Of a stretch of 33,457 bases of DNA, positions 31,269-33,457 are shown one piece after another. A program made the translations under genes and the position numbers. Under the pieces are notes generated by a model, which saw nothing but the letters and a program-made list of their open reading frames with translations, was not told where the DNA came from and did not search any database. The stretch comes from Sphingobacterium sp. UBA2700 (GTDB taxonomy: Bacteria > Bacteroidota > Bacteroidia > Sphingobacteriales > Sphingobacteriaceae), in the NCBI GenBank assembly GCA_002354335.1, contig DELI01000005.1, forward strand, positions 467,089-500,545, in the 5' to 3' direction. The number at the start of each line of letters is the position of its first letter. Positions within the stretch are counted from its first letter, which is position 1.

Positions 31269-32333
31269 TTATCGCAGCGTCACTTGTACAGGGGTTCCAT
31301 TCCTCAGTGCCATTACCCCCGAGGTCAATACCGTATCGCCGGGATTGAGTCCAGATGTAATAAGGATATCAGCATCAGTTCTTGCCCCAGTCTCCACCAA
31401 CACCTCGGTCGCTAGACCGTTCTTCATTACAAAGATCTTCTTTCCGTTCTGAATAGGAATTAGGGCCTCCGCTGGAACTAACAGTCCATTATCAATCGTT
31501 TCTAGAGGAAAGACAATATTGGCAAAAGTGCCCGGGATCAGTTGATTTCCGGCATTTGTAGAAATAGCTTTTACTAACAGTGTTCTGGTGTTTGCTTCTA
31601 CAGAAGGTTCGGTTGCATAGATCTTAGCAGTAAAATCACCTTCGACACCTTGAACATCAAACTTTATCTGATTTCCAACCCGTACTTTATTGGCATATTT
31701 CTCAGGAATAGAAAAGGAAACCTTGAGGCGATTCATATTCACAAGCTTCGCAATACTAGTCGCAGGGGTGATATAGCTGCCTTTGGATATATTGCGTAAG
31801 CCTATGGTGCCGGAAAATGGAGCACGAATAACTGTTTTGCTCAACTGAGCTTGGATGAGTTGGATCTGAGACTGTGCGGTACGGAAATCAGCGCTAGCGA
31901 TATCGTATTCCTCCTGACTGATAGCTTCCTTCTCAAGTAATAGCTTCGCACGTCGCTCATTTTCCGCAGCAAGGTTATTCCGTGTCCTTGCTTGCGCAAG
32001 CTGCGCTTGAAGCTCAGCATCGTTGAGCGTTATCAGCACTTGCCCACTGCCCACTCGTCCACCTTCCGAAAAGTTGATGGACTCCACAATACCTGATATT
32101 TCGGTATGCAATTCTATCTGTTCATCAGCTTCAATAGAACCCGATAGCGTTAAAAAGTCCGAGAATGTTTGTCCTTGAATTACTTTAGCATATACTTTAG
32201 CAGCCGATCGGCCTCCGCCCCGTGGACCGGCATTTTTGGCATCTTTTTCTTTATTACTGCTAATCCGGTAGAAAATCATACCCCCTAGTACCGCTAGAGC
32301 TACCAGAACAATAATCAGTGTTTTCTTTTTCAT
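31269..32333 (-). CDS. RND efflux periplasmic adaptor (membrane fusion protein)
   Basis: 354 aa. A single N-terminal transmembrane anchor (about 5-22) without a lipobox, then a Gly/Arg-rich linker GPRGGGRS. The lipoyl-like half motif VESINFSEGGRVGSGQVLITLND (about 90-112) precedes a helical hairpin (about 113-160). The matching lipoyl half APFSGTIGLRNISKGSYI follows, then beta-barrel and membrane-proximal domains. It bridges the RND pump and TolC. First gene of the three-gene efflux operon. No regulator is adjacent on this strand, and I see no convincing promoter box; GGAAAATAATTCC (32341-32353) upstream is nearly palindromic. Confidence 0.94.
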   Translation of the reverse strand: MKKKTLIIVLVALAVLGGMIFYRISSNKEKDAKNAGPRGGGRSAAKVYAKVIQGQTFSDFLTLSGSIEADEQIELHTEISGIVESINFSEGGRVGSGQVLITLNDAELQAQLAQARTRNNLAAENERRAKLLLEKEAISQEEYDIASADFRTAQSQIQLIQAQLSKTVIRAPFSGTIGLRNISKGSYITPATSIAKLVNMNRLKVSFSIPEKYANKVRVGNQIKFDVQGVEGDFTAKIYATEPSVEANTRTLLVKAISTNAGNQLIPGTFANIVFPLETIDNGLLVPAEALIPIQNGKKIFVMKNGLATEVLVETGARTDADILITSGLNPGDTVLTSGVMALRNGTPVQVTLR

Positions 32334-32489
32334 AAGTCTTGGAAAATAATTCCCGTACGATTAAGTTGAGTCGTTATAACAATCAGTAAATTAGGAAAAA
32401 AAGGCGATACGCTTATGTAATAATGTTATTATAGAGCCTCCAGAGCTAGAACTGAAAGAAGGCTCATGGGATAAAAATCGGGAAAAAAA

Positions 32490-32521
32490 ATAAAAAAGGT
32501 CGATATATAAATACCGACCTT
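32490..32521 (-). terminator. Terminator of the receiver-domain gene
   Basis: On the minus strand AAGGTCG (32521-32515) pairs with CGACCTT (32502-32496), with an AT-rich loop that can extend the stem, followed by TTTTTTATTTTTTTT. It lies 22 bases past the stop. Confidence 0.85.
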
Positions 32522-32542
32522 CCTTAAATATATGTGATATAC

Positions 32543-32923
32543 TTAATTGTTGCAAAAGGCAATAATCTCTGAAGCGAGCTTGGTTTGCACAGCGCTTTTT
32601 ATAACGTAGCTCATCGCACCTTTCTCTATGCACTTCACCCTCACCTCAGGACTTTCAACATCCGATACCATGATAATGGTACTTTTGGGGAATAAATGTT
32701 GAAGAATCGGAATCCCTGTAACTCCATCGATATCCGGCATCATAATGTCCAATAAAATTACATCCAAGTTCTCATGATGTTGTTGTTGATTTTCAATCCC
32801 CACTAAGGTTTCCGCTTCGAATAATATATTGAACTTGTAATCAGGAACAGAGCGCAGAATCATCTTCAGCAATTCACGATAAATAGAACTGTCGTCTATT
32901 AGAGCAACATTAATTGATTTCAT
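32543..32923 (-). CDS. Single-domain response regulator (CheY-like receiver)
   Basis: 126 aa, a stand-alone receiver domain without output domain. Acidic pocket D10/D11 (LIDDSS), phosphoacceptor D59 in VILLDIMMPDIDG, switch residue S87 (MVSDVE; usually Thr or Ser) and the invariant K109 (VIKSA) are all present, so phosphorylation is likely. It probably works by protein-protein contact with a kinase or another regulator. No histidine kinase lies in the window. It has its own terminator, so is separate from the efflux operon. No promoter box recognised in 32924-33060. Confidence 0.92.
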   Translation of the reverse strand: MKSINVALIDDSSIYRELLKMILRSVPDYKFNILFEAETLVGIENQQQHHENLDVILLDIMMPDIDGVTGIPILQHLFPKSTIIMVSDVESPEVRVKCIEKGAMSYVIKSAVQTKLASEIIAFCNN

Positions 32924-33107
32924 AGATACCTAGTATAAGTAGGACGGGATTTACTCATTAGAGTAGTCGGTATGGGATGATTTCTGATTTTACCGCTTAT
33001 CCCGAAGCAATATACGAAAATTGTAAACAATTATCTACAAAACCAATAATTTCCTAATAATTTTCCAACTTACATTATTAAAATAAAATTATCGAAGTCG
33101 TTTAAAG

Positions 33108-33121
33108 GGAGATGCATCTCC
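33108..33121. repeat. Palindrome GGAGATGCATCTCC
   Basis: A perfect 14-bp palindrome at the left edge of the repeat cluster that fills 33108-33457. A related piece, GTCTCCTAGATGC, follows at 33161-33173. Confidence 0.5.
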
Positions 33122-33215
33122 TAGATATTAGATATCAGACATAAGACATTAGAGTATGGCGTCTCCTAGATGCTTCTACTAGACACATTAGATTTTAGAC
33201 ATAAGAAATTAGAGT
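33122..33215 (+). repeat. Two heptad-repeat blocks
   Basis: TAGATAT, TAGATAT, CAGACAT, AAGACAT, TAGAGTA (33122-33156) and a second block with TAGATTT, TAGACAT, AAGAAAT, TAGAGTA (33184-33215). Same family as after carB, here not attached to a visible gene on the plus strand. Confidence 0.7.
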
Positions 33216-33216
33216 A

Positions 33217-33299
33217 TTGTCTGAACCAGGAAAGAAAGGATGTAAAGATTACCATGATCCTGCAAATCCTCAAATCCTTTCTTTCCTGGTTCAAGACAA
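33217..33299. repeat. GAACCAGGAAAG palindromic repeat, third copy
   Basis: Arms GAACCAGGAAAGAAAGGAT (33223-33241) and ATCCTTTCTTTCCTGGTTC (33274-33292) are perfect inverted copies, extended by TTGTCT/AAGACAA with one unpaired base. The stem is about 24 bp with a 32-nt loop containing ATGATCCTGCAAATCC. This is the most intact palindromic form in the window. Confidence 0.8.
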
Positions 33300-33387
33300 A
33301 CGTTCCTCTCTTCCTTTGAGACAAACAACTAAAAATCAGAAGATCATCTTACTTCACTAATCTCCCTTTCATGCAAAAACAATCCAT

Positions 33388-33413
33388 AAAAAAAGGGCGC
33401 TTAATCCGCGCCC
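33388..33413 (-). terminator. Terminator of a gene beyond the right edge
   Basis: On the minus strand GGGCGC (33413-33408), loop GGATTAA, GCGCCC (33400-33395), then seven T. Heptad units (TAGACAT, AAGATTT, TAGACAT, TAGAGTA) lie at 33415-33449, so by the pattern seen elsewhere a minus-strand gene should stop at or just beyond 33447. Confidence 0.85.
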
Positions 33414-33457
33414 TACTCTAATGTCTAAAATCTTATGTCTAACAGTCTAATAAACCA

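Overview
The window looks like a chromosomal stretch of a Bacteroidota bacterium, most likely Sphingobacteriaceae (Sphingobacterium-like). The evidence is: promoters with the phylum-specific -7 box TAnnTTTG and no Shine-Dalgarno sequences; a CarB that lacks the C-terminal allosteric domain; lipoproteins and protein families typical of the phylum; and moderate-to-low GC. I see no prophage, insertion sequence, CRISPR array, tRNA or rRNA. The family-level assignment is inferred from protein character, not from a search.

Layout. 1-276: G-rich repeat, a strong G-quadruplex motif, then the carB promoter and a structured leader. 277-3096: carB. 3097-3490: terminators and dispersed repeats between convergent genes. 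3491-6239 (minus): a secreted formylglycine-generating-enzyme-type protein and a Tat-exported GH109-like oxidoreductase/glycosidase. 6240-6681: divergent regulatory region with a LacI-type operator candidate. 6682-8110: OsmC-like protein and a LacI-family regulator. 8142-12837 (minus): a tight cluster of a LolD-type ABC ATPase, an orphan pre-ATP-grasp-like domain, a HAD-like protein with Glu at the nucleophile position, and two S41 protease lipoproteins. 12973-16909 (plus): sucC, hemL and a His-rich lipoprotein. 17046-18317 (minus): azoreductase and Crp/Fnr regulator. 18391-21700 (minus): arginine operon GNAT-argG-argC behind a roughly 280-nt leader. 21914-22144: small membrane protein. 22445-26612: S9 oligopeptidase and S8 subtilase, divergently transcribed, plus a 64-aa protein. 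26873-32333 (minus): RND efflux operon (adaptor, pump, TolC). 32543-32923 (minus): stand-alone receiver protein. Right edge: repeats and the terminator of a minus-strand gene lying beyond the window.

How the parts fit. carB supplies carbamoyl phosphate for arginine and pyrimidines, and argG/argC belong to arginine synthesis. The most interesting feature is the arginine-operon leader. It has a consensus promoter, a short unannotated ORF with four CGA arginine codons in nine positions near its stop, and two hairpins that compete (or form a pseudoknot) around that stop codon. A strong intrinsic terminator also sits between argG and argC. Together these suggest attenuation-type control of arginine synthesis.

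A second theme is a heptanucleotide repeat family (TAGWNNT). It sits at gene 3' ends beside terminators and in several genes supplies the TAG stop codon itself.
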